A stretch of DNA of 64,000 bases from Hymenoscyphus infarciens (GCA_001414345.1 LLCB01000167.1:60293-124292); one strand, 5' to 3'; counted from the first letter of the stretch, positions 10,375-23,800 are shown. The notes: a model not told the origin generated them from the letters alone. Program-made: numbers and translations.

Positions 10375-12070
10375 TTGCGCAATCTATGTTCTTGCCTAAA
10401 CACTTTGACAAAAACTGGTTCAGTGTATGCGCCTGGTGAACCGCAAATCCAGCCCTATCCCATTCATATATCTTTTTTCAAAGCAGCCCTTGCAGCCAGG
10501 GATTGTGCAATATCCGATCAGGTCTCCCTGACAGAGCTGAGCGTTGATATTGGGCGACTGGAAGCTTCTTTGGACGCGGATCGTAGTGGTTGGGGGTCCT
10601 TGGATGATGGCCTGCGAAATGATAAGCAATTGGAATCCAGCATTCTTGATCTTCTGAATGACATAAATGATGATCTAGAAAGAGGTTCGGTTTTCCATCA
10701 AGCATTTGGTGTTGGCTAACATATAATCAAGGTACCTAAATTGCTACCCGATTTACACCATCAAAATCGAATCAAGGCGAGAGCTCAGGTGACAATATCC
10801 CCAATTTCTCAAGTGAAAACGGGTTGGATTCGGAACTTTGTTCAGAGGAGGATAACAATGGGGGTGTTAGCAGAAAGGAGATGTAGCGCCTCACTGGCCT
10901 TATTTTCGAACAGATAAGATCTCTCTACAGGACTTCTACGCTCCTCCGAAGACCGAAGATTCCAGACAAGTACTTTCGATCCGCTTCAAAAGACCCAGAT
11001 AAACAGAAGTCAATAATTTATTCGCCCTGGGATAGACTCCACGTGGCTGAAAAGATGAGACAGTGGGCGTTGAATGTGGGCATTAAATACGAAACTCCCA
11101 TCAGTACGGAGCATTTTCTTTGTGCAAGGGCTGCCGATGCAAACAATCATTAGCTATTGGGAAAAGTATCCGGATGATTCAAAGCTCTCCGATTTCCTCG
11201 AGCTCTCCGCTGATTTACTACAAGAATGGGACAAGGATAAGGCCTCTCAACCCCCCAAGACTCTAATATTACTCAAAGAAGACCCTTCACCTGTTTCACA
11301 AGCACCACCTTCTCAACAAACAACCCAAAGCTTCTCAGTCGTTGATCAATCTGTCTTGAACGATAACGAAACGTTTTCTAGGAGACCAAAGACGATTTAT
11401 GAACCTACTATAGTGGGCGACAAATATATCTCCCGCGTACCTGATGTGCCAAAGTCATCCCCAGGGATCGTTATGTTCAAGTGTCCTTATTGTCGTACAG
11501 CGCTTGAGGCAAAGATTATGCAGGACCGACAAGCTTGGAAGTACGCGCTTGAAAGATTCGTACAAATCAAAGGGGAGAGAAAGCTAACTTATCCGTGCTA
11601 GAAAGCACGTTTTTCGCGACCTCCGACCGTATATTTGTACGCATCCAAACTGCCTCAACCCAGAGAAACTCTATGCGACTCGACATGGCTGGATTACCAT
11701 GAAAAGCAAATGCATCGTCGATGGCTATGTGGTGGTGACTGTAATGAAAGCTTCAAATAAAGTCAACCTTGGATAAGCACCTGCGGGAAAAGCATGCTGA
11801 AAACTTCACCGACCTGTAGCTGCCGGGGTTACTAGATCTTTGCGAGCGAGCAATTGACCCAAACGAGGTTACAAAATGTGGCTTTTGCTCTGCAGAAATG
11901 ACGCTATCGAAACTTCAAGAACATGTTGCTCTTCACCTGGAGCAGCTGGCTTTATTTGTTCTTCCTGTCTCAGTGAGCGAGGATTCTGGGGAAAATGACT
12001 CGTCCGGGAAGGACATTGCTCCCGATGCCTCACAACAGTTGCAGAGCCTTAGCCGCCTTGGGCTCTTATA
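10375..12070 (+). pseudogene. Decayed fungal C2H2-type protein gene
   Basis: The order of motifs matches a large fungal family with an N-terminal helical region and degenerate C2H2 fingers. These are LTELSVDIGRLEASLDADRSG plus LESSILDLLNDINDDLERG at 10540-10690, FKCPYCRTALEAKI at about 11476, VFRDLRPYICTHPNCLNPEK at about 11610-11665, HEKQMHRRWLCGGDCNESF at about 11698-11757, TLDKHLREKHAENFTDL at about 11767-11817 and CGFCSAEMTLSKLQEHVALH with HLEQLALFVLPVS up to about 11970. The motifs sit in different frames, and stops occur near 11155, 11600, 11758 and 11818 (TDL-stop-LPGLLDLCERAID, where TAG stands for a likely CAG). The gene is therefore dead. Related intact proteins are often found near NLR-like genes, but their function is unknown. 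Confidence 0.8.
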
Positions 12071-13610
12071 CTAAGTCTTGTTTTGCTAAACCTCTACTTA
12101 CCTTCTTAATAAAACTAAACTCAACTTATCAATATTCTCTTATGAAAAAAGAAAGCGATGAAGTAAGAAGTAATTCAAGATGTACCCTATCCTCTTTCTC
12201 GCTTTCTCGTCACTCTCTCTCTAAGCGGATTTTTTATGAAGTCTCAAAAGTAAGAGAAGTTGCCATTGTTCTTTATGTCAACGACTTATTCCTTCCAGGG
12301 TCGCTGTGCACATGTTTGGCAAGTAAGACAATTCCAATGTCATGAACGCCACGGCCAACCCCCCCCCCCTATTCAATAAAAATTGATTTCACGCCTATAG
12401 TGATTCTTACATAGCAGTCTATATTCCCCTCTTTTTGTGTAAACCTTTGCTCCGTTGTTATTGAACTTGTCGTGCTGCGGGGGTTTGGAAGCTCAAAATC
12501 GCCCGGATACGCTATATTCTAGAAATACTATTATCAAATATTTAGAAGAAATAATCTATTAATATTAACTCGTGGATAAGACAGCTTGATACTATAAAAA
12601 AAATATAAGAGCTATTAACCTAAAGACTACTTAATAATCATAATTATCAGAAAAAAAATCAAAAACATTGAAGATATCTAAAGAGAATTTATATTTTTGA
12701 AAAGTAATAGCCTTAGATACTTAACTAAATAAGACTTATTAAAAAAATGACTTTAAAACCCTGTAATCAATTTAGTTTACTAAATAGAATCTAAAGATTA
12801 ATATATATGCTAAACCTAGATAGACTCGAGTAAAGTAATACCTATCCCCCCCACCGGTTAGAGCTTGATCCTCCTCATACTGATATCGAGCTTTAGAGCT
12901 GTAATCACATATTCATACTCACAAACACCCCAAGGCGTTAGAAGCAATCGCTAATTATAGCATCAAAAGAAGAAAATCCACTGCTCTGAAATCAAATATA
13001 TATAACTGTATTCTCCACCGATCCCTGTGTCAATACTGTGAAGAATTGTGGAAAACGCAAAGCAATGAATGTATCAGATAAAATATAACCATAATTTAGA
13101 AAAAGCCTAAGAAAGTCAGTGGAAACTCCGGTCCCATATGTTCCATCCCTTTCGCCGTCGCTTCTAGGCTGACTTTCAACCCAATTCAAACTCATCAAAA
13201 ATTCAAAATACATAAACATGGCAATTTCCAAATATGGCAATTGAATCAGCGATGAGAATATGTATAAGTAGTAGAGTTTGTATTTTAGAAAACCTTTAGG
13301 ATCCTCCCAATTCCTCCAACCATCCATCCATCAATCCATCCATGCGCCAAACTCCAGCGCTACAAAAAAGGAGAGAAGAGGAAGGAAAAATGCCATGCCT
13401 ACAAATCAAAATACTAACATAATTTTCATGAATTTTTCATTTTGTCATTTCTTCTTTTATCCCTTTCATCCATTCCATGCTTCAATCTTTCCCATATCTG
13501 GAACCGGAGAGAAGATAATATAACCTCGCTCTCAAAATGCACATGCATGCCTACCACTCAAATGATATCATTTTTTCACCACTTTTGGATACCATGAATG
13601 ATTTTCCGCC
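12071..13610. other. Intergenic DNA with an AT-rich patch at 12500-12840
   Basis: No gene is seen. A pure C run lies at about 12360-12368. The tract 12500-12840 is AT-rich like the dead-repeat zones, with ordinary composition on both sides. The region from 13000 to 13610 is the 3' flank of the minus-strand phosphatase-family gene; its short frames have no protein-like features. Confidence 0.5.
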
Positions 13611-15722
13611 TCAACTTCGCTCATTGACAGTCCATCTCCTCTTCGGTGCAATCTCACGAATCTTCTCCGCGTGGCCGGGAAGCATAGGACTACCCCAAAG
13701 TCCGCCTGTAGGTAGCGGAGCAACATCGTCTTTCTCCCCATGCTCATCCTTCTCGTCCGCGTCAGGGAACACAGGTTCGTGTTTCGTTTCATCAGATTTA
13801 CTCTCCCCTACGGTATCATCCCCAAAATTGAGAATCATGTCGTCTTCTGGCTCATCAGTGGACTCATCCTCTGGCGGTGCAGCACTCCAAAGACCGATGG
13901 AGCTCTGCCGTGCTGGAACATAGCTGCGGGGTGCTGAGCTGGCTACACTGGCTGTACGACGCATGGTGCCAAGAGTACCTGCTGTGATGGGTCGCGCTGA
14001 TTTGTTTGCTTCGAAGGAACCTGAGCTGCTGCCGAATCTTTCTCGGAAGGAACCTCCAATTACTGAAGGGTTTCTTGAAGGGGTTGGAGTTGACGATGCA
14101 CTTGCGGAGCGGAGATGTTCGGTATTGGCGACGAGCTTGACGTCGTACTCTTCCGATATAAGTGTACTCTTGGATGGACTTCGAGAATGGGTTTTCGGTG
14201 TTGCCCCCGGGGCAGTAGCTGGTGTACTTTTTGGGGTGGGCTTTCGAACTGCCATGGTTAATGAGGCCATTCCAACATCGAGGAGCACGGGTTGGTTTGT
14301 CAAAGCTCCAATAAGAGCATTGCAGCCAGCGCCATGCGTGACCAGAATGAGAACCAAGTCTGTATCCTCGTCTTCTGGGTTTTCATCAACCGCACCCGGG
14401 AACTTGGCGGCAGCGGGACTAGCTGGAACTTTTGGTAAAAGCTTTCCTGGGTCATCATCACTTTGATACCAATCGATCATGTGTTGTAAGCCCTTTCGGA
14501 AACGCTTATGCATCGAACTCCATTCTTCACCATATTCACCGCCATTCCCCCATAGTTGAGGCTCACGCATGCTGTCCCATTGATAATCAACATCAACGCA
14601 TGCGTCTCTAGCATGTGCGACGTATCCAGCAGGAATTGGGTCGGAGAGTGAGATAGCATAGCTGGGTATTGGAGGTTGGTAGATACCATGGTCCGATGCG
14701 TTTGGTATCGGTAGTGGGGATCTGCCCCTTCCACTCTGATGACTGTGGTGGCTTCCGTTTGTCCCAACACTACTCAAACTACTCGTTCGGTCTCGATTTC
14801 TGAGCGCTTGTCCCAACGCAGACATATTGGATAGAGGAGTTTCGTCTTTGTCCTTCTCCGAACCAACAGTAGGACTGCCCCATCCTCCAGGAAACGGCTT
14901 CTGATGCCCACCATGCCCACCATGCCCACCGCCTATAAGATCCTTGATGTGGATGAGATTGTTGTAGTCTTCCCTACGAAGTAAATCTGCCTTTGCTCCA
15001 GCGACCATCATGGGTGAACCAGGTGGCGGGGTGATAAGTTCGAAATAATCCGGAGTCAGCCACTCTCCCAAGAATGCATCCACTCGAATAATCGACTTCT
15101 TGATATTTTCCGACAAGTCCCGGCCTTTGCCATTCGCGGGTTCCAAGGTAGGAGCCAGTAAAGGCGAACTTGTGGCTATAGTAGGTCGGATTTTGGGGGA
15201 GGAGTGCATTGAAGATCCTCTGCCCGAGTGAGAAGACTTGGGTCGCTGGTGGGTATGGCCTGGGTTCTGTGCCAGACCTGCGCTGATGGCAGTAGCGGTC
15301 TGCACACAACGATGGAAAGGCGATGTATGTATTATGACCTTGTGTCTTCGTTTCCTCCTCTTCTCTCCCTCTTCTCCCCCCGCGTCGTCCAAGCGCAATA
15401 CCTCATCATCGGTCTCTCTGGTGCGGAGTATATTGGCGATCCGTTGACCCAGTGCTCTTGACTGAGTCCATCCGCCATATGTTAAAGGAGGATCGTAGGG
15501 AGTGGGAGATGTGAGATGCCATTGTTTATCAGCGGCGTCAAGGCGAGCGCCATGCCTGGAGAAAGATTAGCACCGTTGCTATAACTTTGCCGCGCCACCT
15601 GGCGTATATATCTTCAACGACGAAATAAAAAGCACAAGCATATCCGGAGGCTAAGGAGCAAAACAGCAACGGGGAATGAGGGCATACCGGACGACAATTA
15701 CTACAGCTGGAGGCCAACCCAT
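13611..15722 (-). CDS. Histidine-phosphatase (phosphoglycerate-mutase-like) family protein
   Basis: Two exons, 15722-15688 (35 nt) and 15555-13611, flank a 132-nt intron (donor GTATGC, acceptor CTCCAG). They give 659 residues. The short first exon is required: it encodes MGWPPAVVIVVR, and splicing joins it to HGARLDAADKQWHL, completing the catalytic RHG motif (R12-H13-G14). HTSPFHRCVQTATAIS at about 88-104 is the conserved second motif. The second catalytic-type histidine is in LVTHGAGCNALIGAL (about residue 419). The protein is much longer than glycolytic mutases because of Ser/Pro/Gly-rich insertions (for example about residues 105-145 and 440-600), as in the UBASH3/TFIIIC-tau55-like branch, so a protein or small-molecule phosphatase is more likely than a mutase. 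The substrate is unknown. The gene is divergent from GPI8. Confidence 0.88.
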
Positions 15723-16079
15723 CACGATGGCATGCTGTTGATTTCGGTCTGGAGGTTTGGGAATAAAGTTCAGTCTGCCCGTTACTTGTTCAGTCTGCAG
15801 GGACTGGATTACACCTCTAAGGTCCAATTCAAGCGGGGCAGCATTATCCCACGTTTTCTTTCATGTGACGATCTTCCACGTTTTGGCGGCAACTTGAATC
15901 TGACCAAGCAGAAATCTCAGCCTGACATACGAGGCTGAATATCCAAATGTCACTTACGCCCTTTTCTATGGTGACAACTCCATCTACTTCTCTTGCGTTT
16001 CTCCCTTTAATTCACCTTTTCTTAGATTTTGTACAATATTAACTCTGCGACCACCTCAATCCGAGAAATACCAGCCAAA
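15723..16079. promoter_or_regulatory. Divergent intergenic promoter region, phosphatase-family gene/GPI8
   Basis: This 357-bp gap lies between two head-to-head start codons. The last 60 bp before GPI8 are pyrimidine-rich (TTCTCTTGCGTTTCTCCC and following), as is common upstream of fungal transcription starts. No specific binding site can be named. Confidence 0.55.
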
Positions 16080-17319
16080 ATGAAGCTCTCCAGCTTCCTT
16101 CAGCTCCCCATGATGCTAGCCTCCCTTCTAGCACCATCACCAGTAGTCGCAGAACATACCAGCAATTGGGCAGTTCTCGTTTCCACATCGCGATTTTGGT
16201 TCAACTACCGCCATCTCGCAAATGTCCTCTCCCTATACCGAACCGTAAAGCGACTGGGGATTCCCGATTCCCAGATCATCCTCATGTTGCCCGATGACAT
16301 GGCATGCAACCCTCGAAACGCATTCCCAGGAACCGTCTATAGTAATGCAGATCGCGCAGTCGATTTATATGGAGATAATATCGAGGTAGATTACAGAGGA
16401 TATGAGGTGACGGTCGAGAATTTTATAAGGCTGTTGACGGATCGTGTGGGAGAGGAGATGCCTAGGAGTAAGAGGTTGTTGACGGATGATCGGAGTAATA
16501 TTTTGGTCTACATGACTGGACATGGGGGGAATGAATTCTTGAAATTTCAAGATGCTGAGGAAATCAGTGCTTTTGATTTGGCCGATGCATTTGAGCAGAT
16601 GTGGGAGAAGAAGAGGTAAGAATACACCATTAATTACCCCGGACTTTTGGTGGAATGCGACTGACAAGAAATACAGATATCACGAAATCCTCTTCATGAT
16701 AGATACCTGTCAAGCCAACACAATGTACTCGAAATTCTACTCGCCCAATATAATCGCAACTGGCTCCTCAGAAATCGATCAATCCTCCTACTCCCACCAC
16801 GCGGATAACGATGTTGGGGTCGCGGTGATCGACCGATACACATACTACAATCTCGATTTCCTTGAGACCCAAGTCCGAGAACCATCCTCCAAACAAACCC
16901 TCGCCGACCTTTTCGATAGTTACGACGAGTCCAAAATCCATTCTCATCCCGGCGTGCGATGGGACCTGTTCCCGGGGGGCGAACAAGGAGGACGCGAAAG
17001 ATTGGTCATGGATTTCTTCGGGAATGTGCAGAATGTAGAGGTAGACGGTGTAGGAAACGCGACCGAATTCCAGGAGGATTTACTCGCATTGGGCAAGAAG
17101 ATTGCGGAAATTAGGGAAAGTGCTGAGGCCCAGGAGAAGGAGGCGAAGAATGTTACTTCATCTGAGCCGGCTGTGATGGGTTCGCATATTACGAGGAAGA
17201 TTAGAGCTGCCAAGGTGCAAGCTGATGATAGGTCTTGGGGGAAGACGGCTGTGGGTGTTTGGGCTTTGGCGGGGTGTTCTTTGGTTTGGTGGTTTGGGAG
17301 TCATATGGAGTCGAAGTAG
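16080..17319 (+). CDS. GPI8: GPI-anchor transamidase catalytic subunit (GPI8/PIG-K)
   Basis: Two exons, 16080-16615 and 16677-17319, flank a 61-nt intron (GTAAGA donor, CTGAC branch, TACAG acceptor). The product has 392 residues. A signal peptide (about 1-24) leads to [19 protein letters not shown], the conserved start of the C13 cysteine-peptidase domain. The catalytic dyad is visible: H148 in YMTGHGG and C190 in FMIDTCQA. Their 42-residue spacing matches yeast Gpi8. The [19 protein letters not shown] and [10 protein letters not shown] blocks are also typical. A C-terminal hydrophobic stretch ([16 protein letters not shown]) anchors it in the ER membrane. The enzyme cleaves the C-terminal signal of precursor proteins and attaches the GPI anchor, in a complex with Gaa1, Gpi16, Gpi17 and Gab1. 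The start at 16080 is chosen over the in-frame ATG at 16029 because the signal peptide then lies at the N terminus. Confidence 0.97.
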
Positions 17320-17889
17320 TCAGTTATATACCATGATATTGTAGGAAATAGATTTTGAAATAGATTTTTGAACAGAGGGGGAGATGTTTCTTCCTTACAC
17401 GGGGTCCTGTTAAGGGGCTCATCGAGCCGAGCAAAGTTTTATTTCAAAGCCTCCCAAAATCGCTCGGCCTATTTTCTGAACTGTATTTTCGTGCTTCAAT
17501 TTTCCTCTTTCCCCCAGCGTAATTTCGAATCAATATCCTTTTATTACGCTTGACTTTGTTCCTCATTGACGTGTTCATATTGTCAGCTCTTCTCGCTACT
17601 TCAAAATCACGTAGCTTATTCTAGGGCTCTTCCCAGTGCTGGAGTAAAGCAGGAGTAGATCCTGGGAAAATGTGCTAAAGGTTTGACTTCACTGCAGCAA
17701 AATCTCTTTAATTTTTGCGTAGCTGAAATACTTTGATTTCTGTATCGCGCTCTGCGGATGCGGTGGGGATAATGATAATTGAGCTCATCTCTCGCTCTTC
17801 TCTTAATGCCTTTTTTCTCCTATAATTCTTAACGATAATAGAGCGATCAGGATAAGGCTCTGTTCAGCTCGGCGTTTTAAATTTCCCCG
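17320..17889. other. GPI8 3' flank, no gene seen
   Basis: Ordinary composition with T- and C-rich tracts. Nothing protein-like is visible in either strand. The border to AT-rich repeat DNA lies at about 17890. Confidence 0.5.
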
Positions 17890-20877
17890 TCTAAACGCTC
17901 CTAGGCATTAGAATAAAAATATAACTAGATAGGATAACGTTACTTATAAGATGTAATAGAAGTAGCTAGAAGAGGAAAAGTAGTATAGTATAGACTAATT
18001 CTAGAAATATCAAAAAGAATAAAACTATTAAAACTATTAAAATATACGTTATTAAATCTAAATAGTAGTAATAAAAGAATAAAAGAGATAGTATATAATA
18101 GATATTTTCTATAACTTATATATAGCGTAGCTATTTAAAAGTATAATTAATATTATTAATTATAGTACTAATATAGTATCTAAAAACTAGTTAAGACTTA
18201 AATATAAGAGCTTATCTCTATTAAAGTAAATAGCTCTAATTAAGTACTTAGCTAAATACTTTATTTACTATAGTAAAATCTCTATAGTACTTTTTAGATA
18301 CTTAATAAAATAAATCTCTTACTAGTTCTTAGTATATTCTACTATACTTATATAGTACTTTTTTAAAATACTATAGAATAATATATAAACCTTCTTATTC
18401 TCTTTATTAGTTATCGAAATAATATTAGCTTTATATAAAGCTAGAAGAGATAGATATATTAAAAACTAGAAATAGAATAGAATTAGCTAGAAGCGTTAAA
18501 AAGAGAGAAAATAATAATAAAGAATAGTTTAAAACGTGAGAAAAGATATAAATAGAAGCTTTTTAAAAGAATAGAAAGACTAATCTAGCTAGAAAATCTG
18601 AAACGCTTATTTAGCTTATATAACTAAGTTATATATATTATCTAAAATTAGTTTTATATTATAAGAAACTTTTAAATACTAAGTATACTATTAGTATACT
18701 TAATATATCTAGTTTATTTAAGTCTTTAGTATACTATTATAATACTCGTTATAGTAGAAGTACTAGCTAGTATACTTAGTACTAGATATACTAGATATAC
18801 TAGAAGTAAATATATATATTATTATATAACTTTATAAGAAACGTTTCTATTCTCTATTATCTATTTTTTAATTCTATTTCGACTTACTTATATACTCTAT
18901 TTATATAAGAGACTTTTCTAAAGTAAACTTTTACTTAATATACTTAATATATATAATACTAATTAGATTATCTATTACTTTTATTATAGATAATATACTA
19001 TTATTATACTTAAGAAAAAGATATATTAAATATACTAAAAGTACTAGATATACTAATAGTATATATAATATCTAAATTATTCTTATAAACTTAAGTACTA
19101 TTACCTTTATATTAATAAATAATTAATAATTAGCTTTTTAAAGCTAGTATCTCTATATTATAAATAGAAGTATATAATATAAGTTTTTTCTAAAAGCTAA
19201 TTTTCTTTTATATAAATATAAATCTAGATTAATTAGTACTTTAAAATAGCTAAGTACTTACTTATATTATAATAGTATATTATATTAGTTAAAAGTATAA
19301 CTTTATAACTTTACTTAAAGTTATATTTTTAGAGTTACTATTTAGTAATTATATAACTCGTTATATTAATATATAATAATATTATATATAATATAATATT
19401 ATTTAAGTTCTACTTATTATAATAATAGTTAGAGATTATTTTAAGATTCTATTAATAGAATTAGTATTTAAGTCTAGTTTCTTATAATAAAGTACTAGAA
19501 ATTAAATTAGATCTATATAATATATCTATATAATATATCTATATACTTTATATATATATATATAAAAGCTTCTTTTAAGTAAACCTTTACTAATTATAAT
19601 AGTCGTAGAATAAATAGGTTTGACTACTACGCTAGCGAGCTAAAAGACATAAGAATTAACTAGTAGCTAATTCGCTATTCTACTATACTAGGAAAGTAGT
19701 AGTATCGTCTACGTAACCTCTAGCTACGTAATAATCCGTTATACTAATCTACTTAGTTTCTTACTTATTATTCTAACTTATTATTAGTTAATAAACTAGA
19801 AAGTAGATAAAGAAGTAGAAAGCTATTTATATAATTATAGAACTTAGAAAGTAATATAGTCTTAGTATATAAATACTAAGACTAGCTTATAACTATATTC
19901 TTTAGAAGAAGATCTAAGAGCTTTTAAATACTTTATATACTCTATAAACTTTATATAGCTAGTATACTTAGCTATCTACGTTATAGTAGAGCTAATATAC
20001 TTAATTTAAAGAATTTCTACTAATATATAAAAGTTTTTTATTATATAGATAGTTAAAATCTCGGTTTATAAAACTATTTAGAGTACTACTTAAGTACTCG
20101 AGTAGTTTATACTTATATAAGTAGTTTTATAAAAAGTTTATAAAGAATATTCTTAGCTAGATTTATTTTTCTAGGAATTTAAAATACTTATATTATTTAA
20201 GCTAAACTAAGTCTAAGAAGAATAATAAAAAGAAAGACTAGACTTTAAATAGTATTATAATATAATTCTATCTCTTCTATTACTCTATATTTCTTTTTTA
20301 ATTCTTTATCTTATTAGCGGAATTAGAATAGAAGAATATTAAGAAATACTAATACTTCTACTTACCTTTTCTAATTACTTATCTCTATTTTTACTACTCG
20401 ACTCTATTAGTTAATCTAAAATAAAAGAGATATTAAGAAAAGAAGAGATAAAACTTATATTAATAAAAGTAGTTTATATAAGATATTAAACTTTAATAAT
20501 ACTATAAATAAATCTATAATAATAAACTAAATTTAAGAGATAGTATAATATAAACTAGTTTATTAGATTTATTGAATTTTACTTTTTAACTTAGTATAAA
20601 AGATTAATAATATTAATAATATAAAGTATTAGTTTAGATCTTATTTATGAATAGTTATAAAGTAATAAGAAAGTATATATAGAAAGTAGAAATAGCTTTA
20701 TTTTTAGGTTTTAGTACGTAAGTTATTAACTAGTATATAATTAGTCCTTTTATTATATTAACTAAGTAGTATAGTATATTAGATTTAAAAATAAATATAT
20801 ACTATTATAATATTCCGATACTATATTTATTTAAAATACTATAGTATTTTACTATAATAATACTACTAGTAACACTG
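17890..20877. mobile_element. RIP-degraded repeat block, right end hAT-like
   Basis: Very TpA-rich with no open frames. Segment 18110-18300 matches 59340-59520 in the same orientation, and 20690-20870 matches 59945-60050, so at least two copies of one family are present. The right edge, read inward on the minus strand, begins CAGTGTTACTAGTAGTATTA (ending at 20877). It fits the YARNG start of hAT transposon ends and resembles the end of the element at 32592-33331. I did not find the matching left end or a clean 8-bp duplication, so the full extent is uncertain. The segment at about 18360-18600 is also the target sequence into which the 35928-39794 retroelement inserted elsewhere. Confidence 0.5.
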
Positions 20878-23800
20878 AAATTAACTAGCTCGCAAAAACC
20901 GTTTTAATAAGAGAAGCTTAGTATAGATAACGCGAATTTTTAGAATCAAGTCAACTCTATTAATCGTTGAAATCCAAAGCTACTATAGCATAGGATAGGT
21001 ATATCTCTACTTTAATACTACGCCAATTGTATTAATAGGTTTCAATTTGATATGCCAGCTTAAGAGGATGAATTATAATAATAAACTATGACTGTTTAAA
21101 GAATAGCATTCATATCTAATAGATATCCGCCAAATGTGCTTCTTTTTTCTAGTGAGCATAACAGCATAAGTATGAAAAGAAGATTTGGAATGAAGAACAT
21201 AAACCCTGAATGGTCCTCCAAAGAATAGCTTACAACCTGTTGATGTTTAAAAATTTTCTTATAGGAGGGAGTTAACAGTGTGTATGCGCACCTGAAGTGG
21301 TGTTGCTGGGCAAAAAATGGTGGGGTGATGAAAATTCACGACCCAGAATCAAGACCATTCACATCTACATATGTTCCATCTTCACCATGTTGCTTCAGAC
21401 AAGAATTTCTTGTTGCGCCTAGGCTAACCTATTAAGTTATCATTGGTTCGGTTAGCCTGCGACGTGGTTGGTTCGGTTGCTTACCGACTTTTGCCCCTTC
21501 CCCTTTGCGTTGCCATGCCCACCCAACCGAATTCCTGAACTATGTATGAATGAAACTTTCCAGCAGTGCACTTTTGATGCAGCACATTATTTCTTTTTGT
21601 TTAGCTGGGAAGACAAAAATTGGGTTGCGCTATTGTGATGGTTCTAAGACGCAGCCTCGCAAGGCACTCGGCGATCGATGGCCGCTCGCGAAGTACCATG
21701 GCAATTGATAACATGTGAAATGCCCTTTAGTGCGAAGAGACCAAGTTTATATCGTAGTTTGGAATTGAATATCATGTTTAATATATCATAATGATCCTGC
21801 ATGTCTCGAAAAGGGGTTTAGTTATTGCCCTTCGTTCTCTTCACTCATTTGCCTGGTGTTGGGAAACATGGGCTATCTAATACTACGTTTCAGCCTCGCG
21901 CTGTCCCTGCAGCCTCCGTTGGGCTATCGGAGCCTTTAGTTTCCGGATGTTTGTCAACTCCGCCCCAAAATTACTGGAGAATCAGCATGACTGATAGACA
22001 TTCCCGCAAACTTCAGCCATGGCCTATCCAGATTATTGAACTCACCTCTGGATTACTCAACACCATTGGCAAGTTTCAAAGCCTTTTGTCACGTTGGTCT
22101 GACCAGACACCATTTTTTGGATTACGGCATTGCTCCACTCTACTCTACTCTACTCTCCTCTTCTCAGACGAAGAGCCCTTTGCCTACGTTAGCGGGACTG
22201 CAAAATGCAGCGATTGATAGAACTGACCTCAGTACCAAGAGGCGAAGATTGTATGGTCCCATATGCAGAATGTATAAGCAACTTGCTAACAGGGTTGCGG
22301 TAGATCGTTTTTCTCTCACCCGAATAACCTCAACAACCAAACCTATACTTCTCATCACCTCCCACCTCCCGGTGGCCTTTCCACCGCCGCTGCTCTCACA
22401 GGCACTAGACCAAGAAACAAAACGCACCGATGCCACCGAATAAGCAAGTATTCTCGACAGCTTGGAAAAACTCGCGGCAACCTGTGGGGTTCCCCAAGGC
22501 GCCACACAATTGGCAACTTTCCCTTACACTTCCGGTTCTGGAAGTTGTACATCACGACGAAAGCGCTTCACTTGCCCTCCAATCATACACACCCCTTCTT
22601 TCCACGAACGCAAAATAACGAAGGGCGAGTAAAAAGGGCATGGAATAGATGCCATACTTCCGTTTTCTCTTCTGGCAATAAAGAACGGGTTCTTCGTCAA
22701 CATGATACGGTGGAAACTGGGATTGGCCGACGTCGCTCTCGAACCTTTGGAGTGTGCGACATCCCAGCACTAGGACAAGAGAGACTCGATGGCGTTTCGA
22801 ATCGCGCCGGCGATCTCACTCTGGCTACCATCAGGTACCCAACCTGTAGCCACTTCGAGCAGGCACGCAGGGAACGGGACTGGCCAACCAACCGCCGGTA
22901 CACATGGGTGTTCCTTACCCCATGAAGCAACCATATTCCCCCCCCCCCCCAAAGAGAGTGGCACGCTGGTATTGCTTCTCAGCAGAGAGCTTCGGGAGGT
23001 GACTGGCGCGATAGACAAAACCAAGCCTGTTGGTTCTCAAATCACTTCGCGGAAAGCAAGTGGTGCCAGGTTACTTGTGGTAGATCCTCATGAATTACGT
23101 CCCATGCCTGGCCACTGTACAATTCTCTTTTGAGCTCCTAGTTCGAATGTGCATACTAATAAGCTGGCGTGGAGGTCATCGGGTCAAACTCCCCTGAAAC
23201 TATCGAGGTGTACAACAAGCTGCAGATGGCTACACTGTTACAATAACTGGGATTGTGGAGCTGTTCTTTGGAATGGCACGAATGAGGGGGCTCTTGGTGT
23301 ATGGAGATGAGTAGTGGAGCAGATAATTATGTGGCAGAGGGCCTGATAAATCTTTGGAATCTTAGAGACCCTAAATAATAACAGCCTTTGGGTTGGAAAT
23401 GTGTATCAATAGCCAGCGCAGAAGGAATAGGTTTGCATTGAATTTAATTCTTTGTACCCTGACAAAAGAATGTGTATAGAAGCCTTCCACTATATAGAAG
23501 TAACCCTTATAAGCCTTTAAAACACGCTCTTTGCAACACGTGCTACCTGTCCTAGCTCAATTTCTGATCCTGGATGACTTGCGGGCTTTTCGCTTATCTG
23601 GCAAAAGCGGCGCGGCAACCCACTACTTATTAGTCCGCGCCGAGCTACACACACCCACACACACCCACACACACCCACACAAAAACTCCAAAGTATGCTT
23701 CTCAACCTCGCGCCATTCTAGCTGCGTCTTCCCCATCAGCCCGTTTCTGGCATAAGTGCTTAGGATCCAATAGTGTGTTGTAAGTCATTCTCCATTCTTC

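Noticed and set aside
1640..17320. A secondary-metabolite or other functional cluster
   Set aside because: No synthase, tailoring enzyme, transporter or pathway regulator is present. The intact genes are unrelated housekeeping functions.
21825..23133. Several overlapping frames of 60-135 codons on both strands
   Set aside because: They overlap heavily, have no recognisable motif and no consistent splice signals.
23160..23220. GGGTCAAACTCC, which resembles a tRNA B box
   Set aside because: No matching A box or cloverleaf can be formed at the right distance.
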